Of a stretch of 36,530 bases of DNA, positions 19,006 to 26,751 are shown one piece after another. Position numbers and translations under genes: made by a program. Under the pieces are notes generated by a model. That model did no database searches, had not been told where the DNA came from, and saw only the letters and a program-made list of their open reading frames with translations. Position 1 is the first letter of the stretch; every line of letters begins with the position of its first letter. Where the stretch lies: positions 1-36,530 of the forward strand of contig JAQWFD010000041.1 in the NCBI GenBank assembly GCA_028704555.1, written 5' to 3'. Origin of the DNA: Desulfobacterales bacterium. Its GTDB lineage: Bacteria; Desulfobacterota; Desulfobacteria; Desulfobacterales; JAQWFD01.

Positions 19006-19554
19006 ATGAACAACAAGGGCATATCGGTTTTAAAACTGATCCTGGTCATCCTGATTTTGCTGGCCCTGGCCGGAGGCGCCTTCTGGGGATATCAGAAGGC
19101 GATGAATCCGAGCCTCAAACGGGTGCCGCTGTCCAATGTGTCCCTGAAGGATGAAATCGTCGGATTTACATTTGATATGCTTCCGGGGCTCTACCAACGC
19201 CTGGTCAGTCTGGATCGGGAAATCAGCCTGATCGATCAGGAAATCAACCGGCTGGAAAAAATGGGTGCCGAATTTCCGCGGCAGAAAAATATCATCACCA
19301 CTGAAAAATCGACATGGTCCGGCATCCGTAAAGATCTGATCCGGTTTGACTCCGATTTTGAAAAACAGCTTGAGACCTTATATGTTGCGTACATGGTAAA
19401 CAGAGACAGGGGGGCTTCTCAAATGGAGCAGGAAAAGCGTCAGATGATCGAATCTGCGGACAAGGCGCTGGCTTCTTCGGGCAAGTTAACCCGGCGTCTG
19501 GAAGCCGAAAAAGATAAAAACCTACTTGAACAATTAAAAGATAAGTTTCTGTAA
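19006..19554 (+). CDS. Membrane-anchored coiled-coil protein within the ole cluster
   Basis: The 182-residue product, counted from ATG 19006, has a short N-terminus (MNNKGIS), one transmembrane helix (VLKLILVILILLALAGGAFW), and then a polar, helical body rich in heptad-like Lys/Glu/Leu (SLIDQEINRLEKMGAEF, LTRRLEAEKDKNLLEQL). No family is recognised. The topology suggests an inner-membrane anchor with a coiled-coil domain. It sits between oleB and oleC on the same strand and ends 9 bp before oleC, so it is probably in the operon. A longer start at 18958 would add 16 polar residues and run into the inverted repeat; the shorter start is preferred. A role in anchoring Ole enzymes is conjecture. 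Confidence 0.75.
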   Translation: MNNKGISVLKLILVILILLALAGGAFWGYQKAMNPSLKRVPLSNVSLKDEIVGFTFDMLPGLYQRLVSLDREISLIDQEINRLEKMGAEFPRQKNIITTEKSTWSGIRKDLIRFDSDFEKQLETLYVAYMVNRDRGASQMEQEKRQMIESADKALASSGKLTRRLEAEKDKNLLEQLKDKFL

Positions 19555-19563
19555 TTATTTATT

Positions 19564-21255
19564 ATGAATACAATACAAACACAAACACAAAACAATACCG
19601 ACCGAATCAACGTGTCCATGCACCTGAAGGAAATGGCCCGGAAAAAGCCTTATCAGAGGGCTGTCGTATATCCGACCGGACGGGACCATCAGGGACGCGT
19701 CAGCTATTCTCACCTGACATTTCTTCAACTCGACCGGGAATCCGACAACATCGCCCACGGGTTGAACAAGGCCGGAATTACCCGAGGGACACGGACGATC
19801 CTGATGGTAAGACCCGGTTCGGAATTTTTCGCGTTAGCCTTTGCGCTGTTCAAGACCGGTGCCATTCCGGTCGTCGTAGATCCGGGTATGGGAAACAAAC
19901 GCATGCTCCAGTGCCTTAAGGAAAGCCGTCCCGACGCCTTTATCGGCATACCGCTCGCCCATGTGCTCAGAATTATTTACCCGAATTATTTCAAAACGAT
20001 CAAAACCTTCATTACCGTTGGCCACCGCTGGTTCTGGGGAGGTCTGACACTCGATCACATTCGCCGGTCCCAGCCATTGCCTTATGTCCCGGTCAATACC
20101 CGGAAGGATGAAACCGCCGCCATCCTGTTTACAACAGGCAGTACCGGCCCGGCCCGGGGCACCCTGTACACACACGGCATCTTTGATGCCCAGATCCGTC
20201 ATATCCGGGAGCTGTTCAACATCGGCGATGATGAAATCGATCTGCCGACATTTCCCCTGTTCGCCCTGTTCGATCCGGCCCTGGGGATGACAGCGGTCAT
20301 ACCGGATATGGACCCGACCAAACCGGCCTGTGTCAATCCGGAACATATCATTGAAGCGATTTTTGATCAGGGAGTGACCAACATGTTTGCCTCGCCTGCC
20401 CTGCTCAACCGCGTGGGCCATTACGGCAACCCGCATAGCGTCAAACTGCCATCCATCCGACGGGTGGTTTCGGCAGGAGCACCGGTGCTGCCGGCAAATA
20501 TCCGGCAATTTTCATCCATGTTGTCCAAAACAGCTGAAATTTTCACGCCCTACGGGGCTACGGAAGCCATGCCGGTGACCTGCATCGGGGCAACTGAAAT
20601 TCTGTCTGAGACTCAGTCCCTGAGTGAAAAAGGGTACGGTACCTGTGTGGGCCGGCCGGCTCCGGGAATCGACGTACGCCTGATCACCATCATCGATGCG
20701 CCCATAAACGCCTGGTCCGACGATCTGGTATTATCTCCGGGTGAAATCGGTGAGATAACGGTCAAAGGGGATGTGGTCACGCGCGGGTATTTTGAACGCC
20801 CGGAAGCTCAAAGCCTGGCCAAAATTCAGGACGGCCCGGAACTCCGGCACCGGATGGGCGATCTGGGATGGCAGGATCATAAAGGCCGGATATGGTTCTG
20901 CGGCCGCAAAACCCACCGTGTCATCACGGAAACCGGCACCCTGTATACGGTGCCGTGCGAAGCCATTTTCAATCAACACGAAAAGGTGCTCAGAAGCGCC
21001 CTGGTGGGAATCGGTCCTGATCGGCACCAGCAGATACCGGTGATCTGCATCGAACTCAAAAAAGAGTACGCCAGAGCCGATAGAAAAAAACTGACCGAGG
21101 AGCTGCTGATCCTGGCCAGAGCCAGCGTTCAGACCCATGATATTGAACACATTCTGTACCATAAAAATTTTCCGGTCGATATCCGGCACAATTCAAAAAT
21201 TTTCAGAGAAAAGCTGGCCGTCTGGGCGGGAACACAGATCAGGACTGAAGACTGA
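19564..21255 (+). CDS. oleC: OleC, beta-lactone synthetase (AMP-dependent ligase family)
   Basis: The 563-residue ANL-superfamily enzyme has the P-loop FTTGSTGPARGTLYTHG (residues ~189-205), the adenylate motif FTPYGATEAMP, an Asp motif MGDLGWQD, and the C-terminal catalytic Lys motif HNSKIFREKLAVWA. OleC uses ATP to cyclise the 2-alkyl-3-hydroxyacid from OleD into a beta-lactone. The GARG-type P-loop ending and GATEAMP motif match OleC rather than acyl-CoA synthetases. It follows the coiled-coil gene by 9 bp and precedes oleD by ~160 bp. Confidence 0.92.
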   Translation: MNTIQTQTQNNTDRINVSMHLKEMARKKPYQRAVVYPTGRDHQGRVSYSHLTFLQLDRESDNIAHGLNKAGITRGTRTILMVRPGSEFFALAFALFKTGAIPVVVDPGMGNKRMLQCLKESRPDAFIGIPLAHVLRIIYPNYFKTIKTFITVGHRWFWGGLTLDHIRRSQPLPYVPVNTRKDETAAILFTTGSTGPARGTLYTHGIFDAQIRHIRELFNIGDDEIDLPTFPLFALFDPALGMTAVIPDMDPTKPACVNPEHIIEAIFDQGVTNMFASPALLNRVGHYGNPHSVKLPSIRRVVSAGAPVLPANIRQFSSMLSKTAEIFTPYGATEAMPVTCIGATEILSETQSLSEKGYGTCVGRPAPGIDVRLITIIDAPINAWSDDLVLSPGEIGEITVKGDVVTRGYFERPEAQSLAKIQDGPELRHRMGDLGWQDHKGRIWFCGRKTHRVITETGTLYTVPCEAIFNQHEKVLRSALVGIGPDRHQQIPVICIELKKEYARADRKKLTEELLILARASVQTHDIEHILYHKNFPVDIRHNSKIFREKLAVWAGTQIRTED

Positions 21256-21276
21256 GGTCTGCGGGCTGAGTGAAGG
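21242..21276 (+). repeat. Degenerate heptamer tract (RGACTGA) after oleC
   Basis: Units of about GGACTGA, AGACTGA, GGTCTGC and GGGCTGA overlap the oleC 3' end and stop codon. The last residues of OleC (RTED) come from this tract. Confidence 0.6.
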
Positions 21277-21413
21277 AAACGTTTTGCGCACAGGCGCAGG
21301 GACGGCCCCCTGTGTCCGTCCATCGGAATAGCGTTAAATAAATCTGTTTTCTGCGGTCGGTCCTCTCAGATTCGTTTCATTTTGTTTACATAAAATCAGG
21401 ATGACTGACGCAT

Positions 21414-22421
21414 ATGAGCAATAGTCAAAAGCCAACGCGTGTTCTGGTAACCGGAGGCGGGGGGTTTTTAGGGTCTGCCATTGTCAAGCGGCTGGTTCAA
21501 AGGGGCTGCCCTGTCCGGAGCCTTTCCCGTAGACGGTATTCGCAACTGGAAGCGCTGGGGGTGGAACAGGTTCAGGGCGATCTGGACGATTTTTCAGCAG
21601 TGGATCAGGCCTGCAGCGGCATGGACACAGTATTTCATGTGGCAGCCAAAGCCGGGGTGTGGGGTCCATGGTCAGCGTATTTCCGCACCAATGTGACCGG
21701 AACTGAAAACATCGTAACGGCCTGCGTCAAACACGGCGTCTCCTGCCTCATCTACACCAGCTCGCCCAGCGTCGTTTTTAACGGAAAGGACATGGCGGGC
21801 ATCGATGAAACCGCCCCCTACCCGGATACATACCATACCCATTACCCGGAAACCAAAGCCATGGCCGAAAAAATCATCCGGCACGCGCAGGTGGACGGCT
21901 TAAAAACGATCATCCTCCGCCCGCACCTCATATGGGGCCCCGGGGACAACCATCTGGTTCCCCGGATTATCGCGCGGGCCAGACGGCTGGTTCAAGTCGG
22001 AAACGGCCAAAACCTTGTGGATACCATATACATCGACAATGCCGCAGATGCCCATATTCTGGCGGCAGACGCCCTTGAGGCCCACCCCGAACTTTCCGGC
22101 AGCCTTTACTTTATCAGCCAGGGAAAACCGATTCGCCTGTGGGATATGGTCAACGCCATCCTGAAGGCCGCGGGCCTTCCACCGGTCAAACACACCCTGT
22201 CTCACCGGACCGCACGGATGATCGGCGCCATCATGGAAACCGTTTACCGGAAATTTCACCTTCCGGGCGAGCCCCTCATGACCCGTTTCGTGGCCGACGA
22301 ACTGGCCACCTCCCACTGGTTTGACATCAGCGCGGCAAAAAAGGACCTGGCCTATGAGCCGGCAGTATCGACTCGGGAAGGTCTCGACCGGCTGGCGGTA
22401 TGGCTGAAAAATGGCAGATAA
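21414..22421 (+). CDS. oleD: OleD, NAD(P)H-dependent 2-alkyl-3-ketoacid reductase
   Basis: This is a 335-residue extended SDR (NAD-dependent epimerase/dehydratase family). The Rossmann motif TGGGGFLG is at 13-20, an Asp-containing loop VQGDLDDF at ~53-60, Ser116/117 lie in IYTSSPSVVF, and the catalytic Tyr144-x-x-x-Lys148 is in HYPETKA. OleD reduces the OleA product to the 2-alkyl-3-hydroxyacid for OleC. The length and YPxTK motif fit the 3-beta-HSD-like OleD group. It ends the plus-strand ole cluster; a convergent pseudogene follows. Confidence 0.92.
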   Translation: MSNSQKPTRVLVTGGGGFLGSAIVKRLVQRGCPVRSLSRRRYSQLEALGVEQVQGDLDDFSAVDQACSGMDTVFHVAAKAGVWGPWSAYFRTNVTGTENIVTACVKHGVSCLIYTSSPSVVFNGKDMAGIDETAPYPDTYHTHYPETKAMAEKIIRHAQVDGLKTIILRPHLIWGPGDNHLVPRIIARARRLVQVGNGQNLVDTIYIDNAADAHILAADALEAHPELSGSLYFISQGKPIRLWDMVNAILKAAGLPPVKHTLSHRTARMIGAIMETVYRKFHLPGEPLMTRFVADELATSHWFDISAAKKDLAYEPAVSTREGLDRLAVWLKNGR

Positions 22422-22438
22422 GCGCAGACTTGATAAAT

Positions 22439-22655
22439 TTATAAATCTTTCCAAACCGGTTTTTTGAATACCTTACCATCCCGGCGACTCAGAATTCCAA
22501 CCAGAGGGAGTGCAAATGCGTCTGTTTTCCCCGTCCCGGTCTGGGCGCGGGCAATGGGGTCCGCTCTGGTCTCAATGGCGGTGGGGGCAGTTGTAGCCCT
22601 TTGCTTTCAGGCCATTAAGCAGTTCGACCCGAAGGCCAGGTTGATTAAATGACAT
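22439..22655 (-). pseudogene. Decayed N-terminal fragment of a DEAD-box RNA helicase (RhlE-like)
   Basis: From an ATG at 22655 with AAGGA just upstream, translation gives MSFNQPGLRVELLNGLKAKG, the classical DEAD-box N-terminus and start of the Q-motif. The frame stops after ~27 codons. Shifting by one base continues with ARAQTGTGKTDAFALPLV, the helicase Walker A segment, then LVGILSRRDGKV before a stop. Comparison with intact family members implies an internal deletion between the Q-motif and Walker A, and loss of the rest of the gene. Confidence 0.8.
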
Positions 22656-22684
22656 ATGTTCCTTTTATAAGATAGGTGCTGCAG

Positions 22685-22894
22685 TCAATAGTGAGGCGGC
22701 TTTTCATTTGCCGGTGCATCGATCCCCATAGTGAGCCCCGAAATTTCTTTAACCCGCTTTACCAGGGCATCACAGATGGAGCCGATTCTTTCGATCTCCT
22801 GCTGCTGTTCGCAAATCACATCATTCAGGTCTTTGATGATCTTTTCCTGATATGCGATTTTGGTTTCAATTTTAACCAGACGCTCTTCACTCAT
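22685..22894 (-). CDS. slyX: SlyX family protein
   Basis: The product is 69 residues starting MSEERLVKIETKIAYQEK, an extended coiled-coil, ending in the family's diagnostic PPHY C-terminus (NEKPPHY). SlyX proteins are small, function unclear, and widely conserved in Proteobacteria. The chosen ATG at 22894 has GGAGGG 11 nt upstream; a further upstream ATG (22927) would translate the Shine-Dalgarno itself and is rejected. It lies upstream of the decayed helicase on the same strand. Confidence 0.88.
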   Translation of the reverse strand: MSEERLVKIETKIAYQEKIIKDLNDVICEQQQEIERIGSICDALVKRVKEISGLTMGIDAPANEKPPHY

Positions 22895-22951
22895 TTTTAT
22901 ATTTTCCCTCCAGCCTCCTGGGCTCAAAATGATATATACTGACGAATACGA

Positions 22952-23641
22952 TCAGGGTTTTCCTGCAAGCCAGATTGTATGCCTGCCGCCTTTTCCGGAT
23001 TTGCGGGCTCGCACGGTTACGGTCTCCGTCCGGAATCCGCACTGATTCAGTCGATGTGTGAATGTCTCGTCTGCTCCGGAAGACCAGACAGCCAGAAACC
23101 CGCCGGGGCGAAGAGCGGAAAAGGACGTTTTCAGACCGGATCTGCTGTAGAGGCAGTCATTCACTTTTCGGGCAAGCCCGTCTGGACCGTTGTCTACATC
23201 CAGCAGTATGGCATCCCAGGCGGAGTTTCTTTTCCGGATAGATTCCGCCACATCTTCTTCTTCGACCGATACCCGGAGATCATCCAGCGGCATTCCTGCA
23301 AGATGCCCCAGGTGCTCCCGGTTCCATCTGACCACAGCCGGGATCAGTTCGGATACGATAATGCGTGTATCCGGCGCTGATTGTTCAAGTGCTGCCGCCA
23401 GGGTGTAGCCCATACCAAGGCCTCCGATGAGAATCATCCGGCCGGATTTTTGTTTCATGCGGCTGCATGTAAGCTCAGCCATCGCAGCTTCTGAACCGTG
23501 AAGGCGGCTGTTCATCAGCTCAGTTCCTGCGGTTCGGATAGAAAATTCCGCGCCCCGCTTCAGCAGCGTGATATCTCCTTGATGGCCGGGAACTTTTGCA
23601 CGATCAATCTCTTTCCAGGGAATCACAGCCTTCTCCGCCAT
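22952..23641 (-). CDS. Spermidine synthase-like SAM-dependent methyltransferase-fold protein
   Basis: The 229-residue Rossmann-fold protein resembles the spermine/spermidine synthase family. Its nucleotide-binding motif is ILIGGLGMGYTLAAAL (~residues 70-85), followed by the acidic strand IIVSELIPAVVRW, then WDAILLDVDNGPDG and LRPGGFLAVWSSG. Many bacterial relatives of this length are uncharacterised and may not make polyamines; the family's polyamine-binding residues cannot be confirmed here. It is upstream of slyX on the same strand with a short gap. The following spacer (23642-23973) holds no recognised gene, only a short GCAGCTTCGTAGCTGC hairpin. Confidence 0.75.
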   Translation of the reverse strand: MAEKAVIPWKEIDRAKVPGHQGDITLLKRGAEFSIRTAGTELMNSRLHGSEAAMAELTCSRMKQKSGRMILIGGLGMGYTLAAALEQSAPDTRIIVSELIPAVVRWNREHLGHLAGMPLDDLRVSVEEEDVAESIRKRNSAWDAILLDVDNGPDGLARKVNDCLYSRSGLKTSFSALRPGGFLAVWSSGADETFTHRLNQCGFRTETVTVRARKSGKGGRHTIWLAGKP

Positions 23642-23973
23642 CGGCAGATGAACAGTGCTGTCTGCAGGTTTCTGTTTTTCAGTTTATACCATATCATGTT
23701 CTATTGTTCATCCCTTTCAAGGGATTCGGTTTTCACGCCGATATGGGAGCAGGTTCAAACAAGGATTATACGAATCCGGCATCCCCCCTATACTGTTTTA
23801 CGTAAAATACGCAGCTTCGTAGCTGCAGCACAAATACATTGTGAATATACCATAGAAAACAGGCGCTTCAACGGTTTTAACCCCCTTCCGAATCAAATTC
23901 GAATAGATTCCGGAGTGATATCGATGTAAAACGGGCATCGCAGGATTTTGCAAAAATGATAGCCTGCGAAAAA

Positions 23974-24642
23974 TTACAGAGATATGGCGAAAGGCCAACC
24001 CATTTCAATCGCCAACCCCTGCGGAAGAAGCATTGTCGACCGAGAAAAATCCAAGCCTGCGTTTTCGATATGATCCTTTATTGCCTTTGAAAAAGGGCTT
24101 GCCGCCGTCACAACGGACATGAGCACCACCGGAGCCTCTTCGGTAGACTCAGGATCGTTTGCTGCGTAACAGAATTGGGGCTGCGAGCTGACAAAATGTG
24201 TCCGACACACGACCGGTCTCACGGGATAAACGCTGCATGCCCCATTTACCAGCAGAGGGCAGCAATGACTGTAGTTTAAAAAAGCCGTCTGCTCCTCGAT
24301 GTCGGCCGATGGGTATCTGCCCTGCATATAATTGTTCCATTCATGCCATTGTTGCGTTCGCATTCGTAGGTCGTTGATCTGTCCTGCTGAAAATTCCCGC
24401 TTGATATATTGCGCCAGGGCATGGGCCTCAACAATATTCGTAAGGATATGATACCGGCAACAGTGACAACAGCCCAATTGACAAGATGGAATGATGCGAT
24501 CTTCCCTGCACAGCCGATCCAGTTCGCATGCAACCGCCCTGTCCACTGAAGAATACACGCCGTTGACAAAGATCTTTTGCGGTATAACGGGAATCCCGGC
24601 TCCAAATTCCTCAGATCCCGTACCTAAACTGCCATTCTCCAT
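23974..24642 (-). CDS. YkgJ-family cysteine-cluster protein
   Basis: The 222-residue protein has the CxxxC(x)2CC-type cluster of the YkgJ/zinc-iron-chelating domain (CQLGCCHCCRYH), followed by CCPLLVNGACSVYPVRPVVC near residues 120-145, a typical second half (CPFL...C.VYp.RP..C) of this family. Members bind Fe-S or zinc; the function is unknown for most. A GGGAG lies ~14 nt upstream of the ATG. Flanking genes are on the same strand but well separated, so it is probably a single-gene unit. Confidence 0.85.
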   Translation of the reverse strand: MENGSLGTGSEEFGAGIPVIPQKIFVNGVYSSVDRAVACELDRLCREDRIIPSCQLGCCHCCRYHILTNIVEAHALAQYIKREFSAGQINDLRMRTQQWHEWNNYMQGRYPSADIEEQTAFLNYSHCCPLLVNGACSVYPVRPVVCRTHFVSSQPQFCYAANDPESTEEAPVVLMSVVTAASPFSKAIKDHIENAGLDFSRSTMLLPQGLAIEMGWPFAISL

Positions 24643-24758
24643 TAAATTTATTATACTCCCATTTTTAAACTAAAGTTTCAAATAGTTACAAGGCAACAAG
24701 CCCCACCGCGGCAGAGGCAGCAAAAGACGCTTATCAAATTATTGACAATCATACCGCT

Positions 24759-25427
24759 TCAGGGCCTCGCATGATCGCGGTGCCCCATAAGCAGCCTGTT
24801 TTTCGGTGTTATATCACCAGGTATCCGGCGGGTCGTGACCGTGTATCCGTGTGCGCGGAGTCTCGCCGCTCTTGTCACATCAACGGCCAGCGGCCCGTCG
24901 ATCCAGCCTTCCAGACCACCGGTGTCACAAACCTCCAGATCATGACAGCATGGCACAACTGCCACTCTGGCGCCGGCATTACAGGCCGTTTCCAGCACCG
25001 TATCTGTCAGCCCGCCACAGGCATGGACGGATACCACCAGATCTTCGGGAAAAATTTCAATCTCCTGTATCCGGGCTTTGATATAATGAATACGTCCCCG
25101 CAGCCGCGGCCATGCTTCAGTAATCGATTCGGAAAGCAGAAACGCATTCTTCGGGACAGACGAATCTACCGCAACGGCTTCCGGCGAACTGTCATCGAGC
25201 AGGAGCATGATATGGGCCAGCAAGCCATGGCCGCATGCCAAATCCACCACTCTTCCTCCCCGATACTTTCTTCGGACCCGCCGCGCCACTTCCCATGCTT
25301 CATAAAGTTCTTTTACGGGAAGGGTGCCTGCGTTGCATACCGCCCGGGCGATTTTCTCAAAGAGGCTGCCACCGGGAAAAACCGACAGCTGCTTTTCAGT
25401 CAGCCTGCTTTTTGAGGACATTTTCAT
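24759..25427 (-). CDS. Class I SAM-dependent methyltransferase (Methyltransf_32-like)
   Basis: The ~222-residue protein starts MKMSSKSRLTEKQL. Motif I is VVDLACGHGLLAH, with AVAVDSS as the acidic loop, then VVSVHACGGLTDTVLETA and AVVPCCHDL, the HACGxxTD...PCC signature seen in GSTCD/METTL25-type methyltransferases. The substrate is unknown; relatives in bacteria are often annotated only as methyltransferases. The chosen ATG has GGAG 10 nt upstream; a longer in-frame start at 25505 lacks such a site. Confidence 0.78.
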   Translation of the reverse strand: MKMSSKSRLTEKQLSVFPGGSLFEKIARAVCNAGTLPVKELYEAWEVARRVRRKYRGGRVVDLACGHGLLAHIMLLLDDSSPEAVAVDSSVPKNAFLLSESITEAWPRLRGRIHYIKARIQEIEIFPEDLVVSVHACGGLTDTVLETACNAGARVAVVPCCHDLEVCDTGGLEGWIDGPLAVDVTRAARLRAHGYTVTTRRIPGDITPKNRLLMGHRDHARP

Positions 25428-25550
25428 GATCGTTTTTCTCCAGATTTCGTTAATCACGATGCGCTTCGTACGGGGTATAATCGGAATATCAGACCGGATA
25501 GTCAAGGCCTTTGTTGCCGGATCTGTATCCGGCTATCCGGTACGGGACAC

Positions 25551-25715
25551 TTAGGGCTCACTCAAAAATAATTTCACATTTTAAACGCCGATGCATCCTG
25601 TCTGGCTGCGTTACGAAAGTTCGGGAATATGCTTGATATTCCCGCGCTTTCGCGCCTTGCCAGGCAGGCGCCTCAACGCTTAAAATTGCAAACTTATTTC
25701 TGAGCGAGCCCTTAA
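25551..25715. mobile_element. MITE-like palindromic element, copy 2 (~165 bp)
   Basis: Same element as at 9258-9419: TTAGGGCTCACTCAAAAATA at the left, TATTTCTGAGCGAGCCCTTAA at the right, with the interior CGCCGATGCATCCTG and GCCTTGCCAGGCAGGCGC. The interior palindrome is better preserved here than in copy 1. It lies ~275 bp upstream of the cold-shock gene. Confidence 0.8.
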
Positions 25716-25739
25716 CTTTAAAAATATTAAATATTTTAC

Positions 25740-25767
25740 TTGATCTTTTTTTAATATATGCTATCTT
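25740..25767 (+). promoter_or_regulatory. Candidate sigma70-type promoter for the cold-shock gene
   Basis: TTGATC, 16 bp, TATCTT lies ~220 bp upstream of the cold-shock ATG. If used, it would give the long 5' leader typical of cold-shock mRNAs. Weak match; sequence evidence only. Confidence 0.35.
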
Positions 25768-25988
25768 TTGTGTGTTTAAAAGTGCCCGCTCTTGATTAAT
25801 ACCCTTCCGGAAATTCGGGTTTCATGGGTGTAAAGAGTGTTTTCCATCCATATTAACGGAAAAGACCAATTATGGATGGCGACGATTTGACGGGCTGGTT
25901 TCGGTACTGAAGGAAAAATCCATTTGCCAAAGTGGTAACCTGCAGTTTAGAAACTTTATATTTTTTTATCAAGAAGGAGTGTATCACA

Positions 25989-26192
25989 ATGGCTAATGGA
26001 ACAGTAAAATGGTTTAACAGCACCAAAGGTTTTGGATTTATTGAGCAGGAAGATGGCGGACCGGATGTATTTGTTCATCATTCAGGAATCAATGCAAGCG
26101 GTTTCAAGTCTCTCTATGAAGGCGACCGGGTGACTTTTGATGTAGAACAGGGTAAAAAAGGACCTGCTGCAGTAAATGTTACTGTAGTATAG
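25989..26192 (+). CDS. Cold-shock domain protein (CspA family)
   Basis: The 67-residue single cold-shock domain contains RNP1 KGFGFIE and RNP2 VFVHHS, with the usual GTVKWFN start and ending in PAAVNVTVV. Members bind single-stranded RNA/DNA and melt structure at low temperature or act as antiterminators. AGGAG lies just upstream (AAGAAGGAGTGTATCACA before ATG), fixing this start over the longer frame from 25932. A strong terminator follows, so it is monocistronic. A leader of ~200 bp without a gene precedes it. Confidence 0.95.
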   Translation: MANGTVKWFNSTKGFGFIEQEDGGPDVFVHHSGINASGFKSLYEGDRVTFDVEQGKKGPAAVNVTVV

Positions 26193-26211
26193 TTTCTCTA
26201 TCCGAATTATC

Positions 26212-26250
26212 AAAGGGCGTTTTCTCTTAAGGGAAAACGCCCTTTTTGTT
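26212..26250 (+). terminator. Rho-independent terminator of the cold-shock gene
   Basis: A perfect 13-bp stem AAAGGGCGTTTTC / GAAAACGCCCTTT with an 8-nt loop is followed by TTGTTTT. It starts 20 bp after the stop codon. Confidence 0.92.
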
Positions 26251-26303
26251 TTGATAAATCCGTTTTTTCTCTCGCACGCTTCGCTTTACCACGCAGAGCA
26301 CAT

Positions 26304-26665
26304 GAAACAAAAACGGAAGGAGACCGCTTCATGGAGATTGCCGCTGCTGCCCGCATGAAAAAACCGGTTGTGGTGCTCAAGTCCGGCCGCGCGGAATCAG
26401 GCGCCGAAGCCATCGCATCACACACCGGAAGTCTTGCCGGAACGGATGCGGTCTGCCGTTGAGAAACACGGGGCCGGCAAAACCATGAGCCATATCGAAA
26501 AATGTCTGCTCGAACAGGATGATATTGACAGAATCCTGATTATTTTTGTTCTGATGCCTGAATCCATAATTTGTTTCCTGCTTTGGCGGCACGGCTAAGG
26601 AGGTAGACCCTATTCGCCGGGGAGTCTCAAAACTGGGGATTCCATGTTATCCTTCGAGGGCATAA
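26304..26665 (+). pseudogene. Decayed NDP-forming acyl-CoA synthetase (acetate-CoA ligase ADP-forming) fragments
   Basis: Three collinear fragments in different frames match this family. The first is GDRFMEIAAAARMKKPVVVL, continuing to SHTGSLAGTDAV before a TGA at 26461. The second, in another frame, reads MSHIEKCLLEQDDIDRILII. The third reads GGTAKEVDPIRRGVSKLGIP then CYPSRA before a stop. The SHTGSLAG motif and the GG...R..L..xGIP ending are hallmarks of the alpha-subunit region. The frame changes and missing intervening sequence show an old, deleted copy. Confidence 0.75.
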
Positions 26666-26751
26666 CGGATTATGCCCGGTTCAGACACGGGACGCAGTAA
26701 AAAAATATTATACACGCTATATGAGGAACTGCTGATGATATTCCAGCCCGT

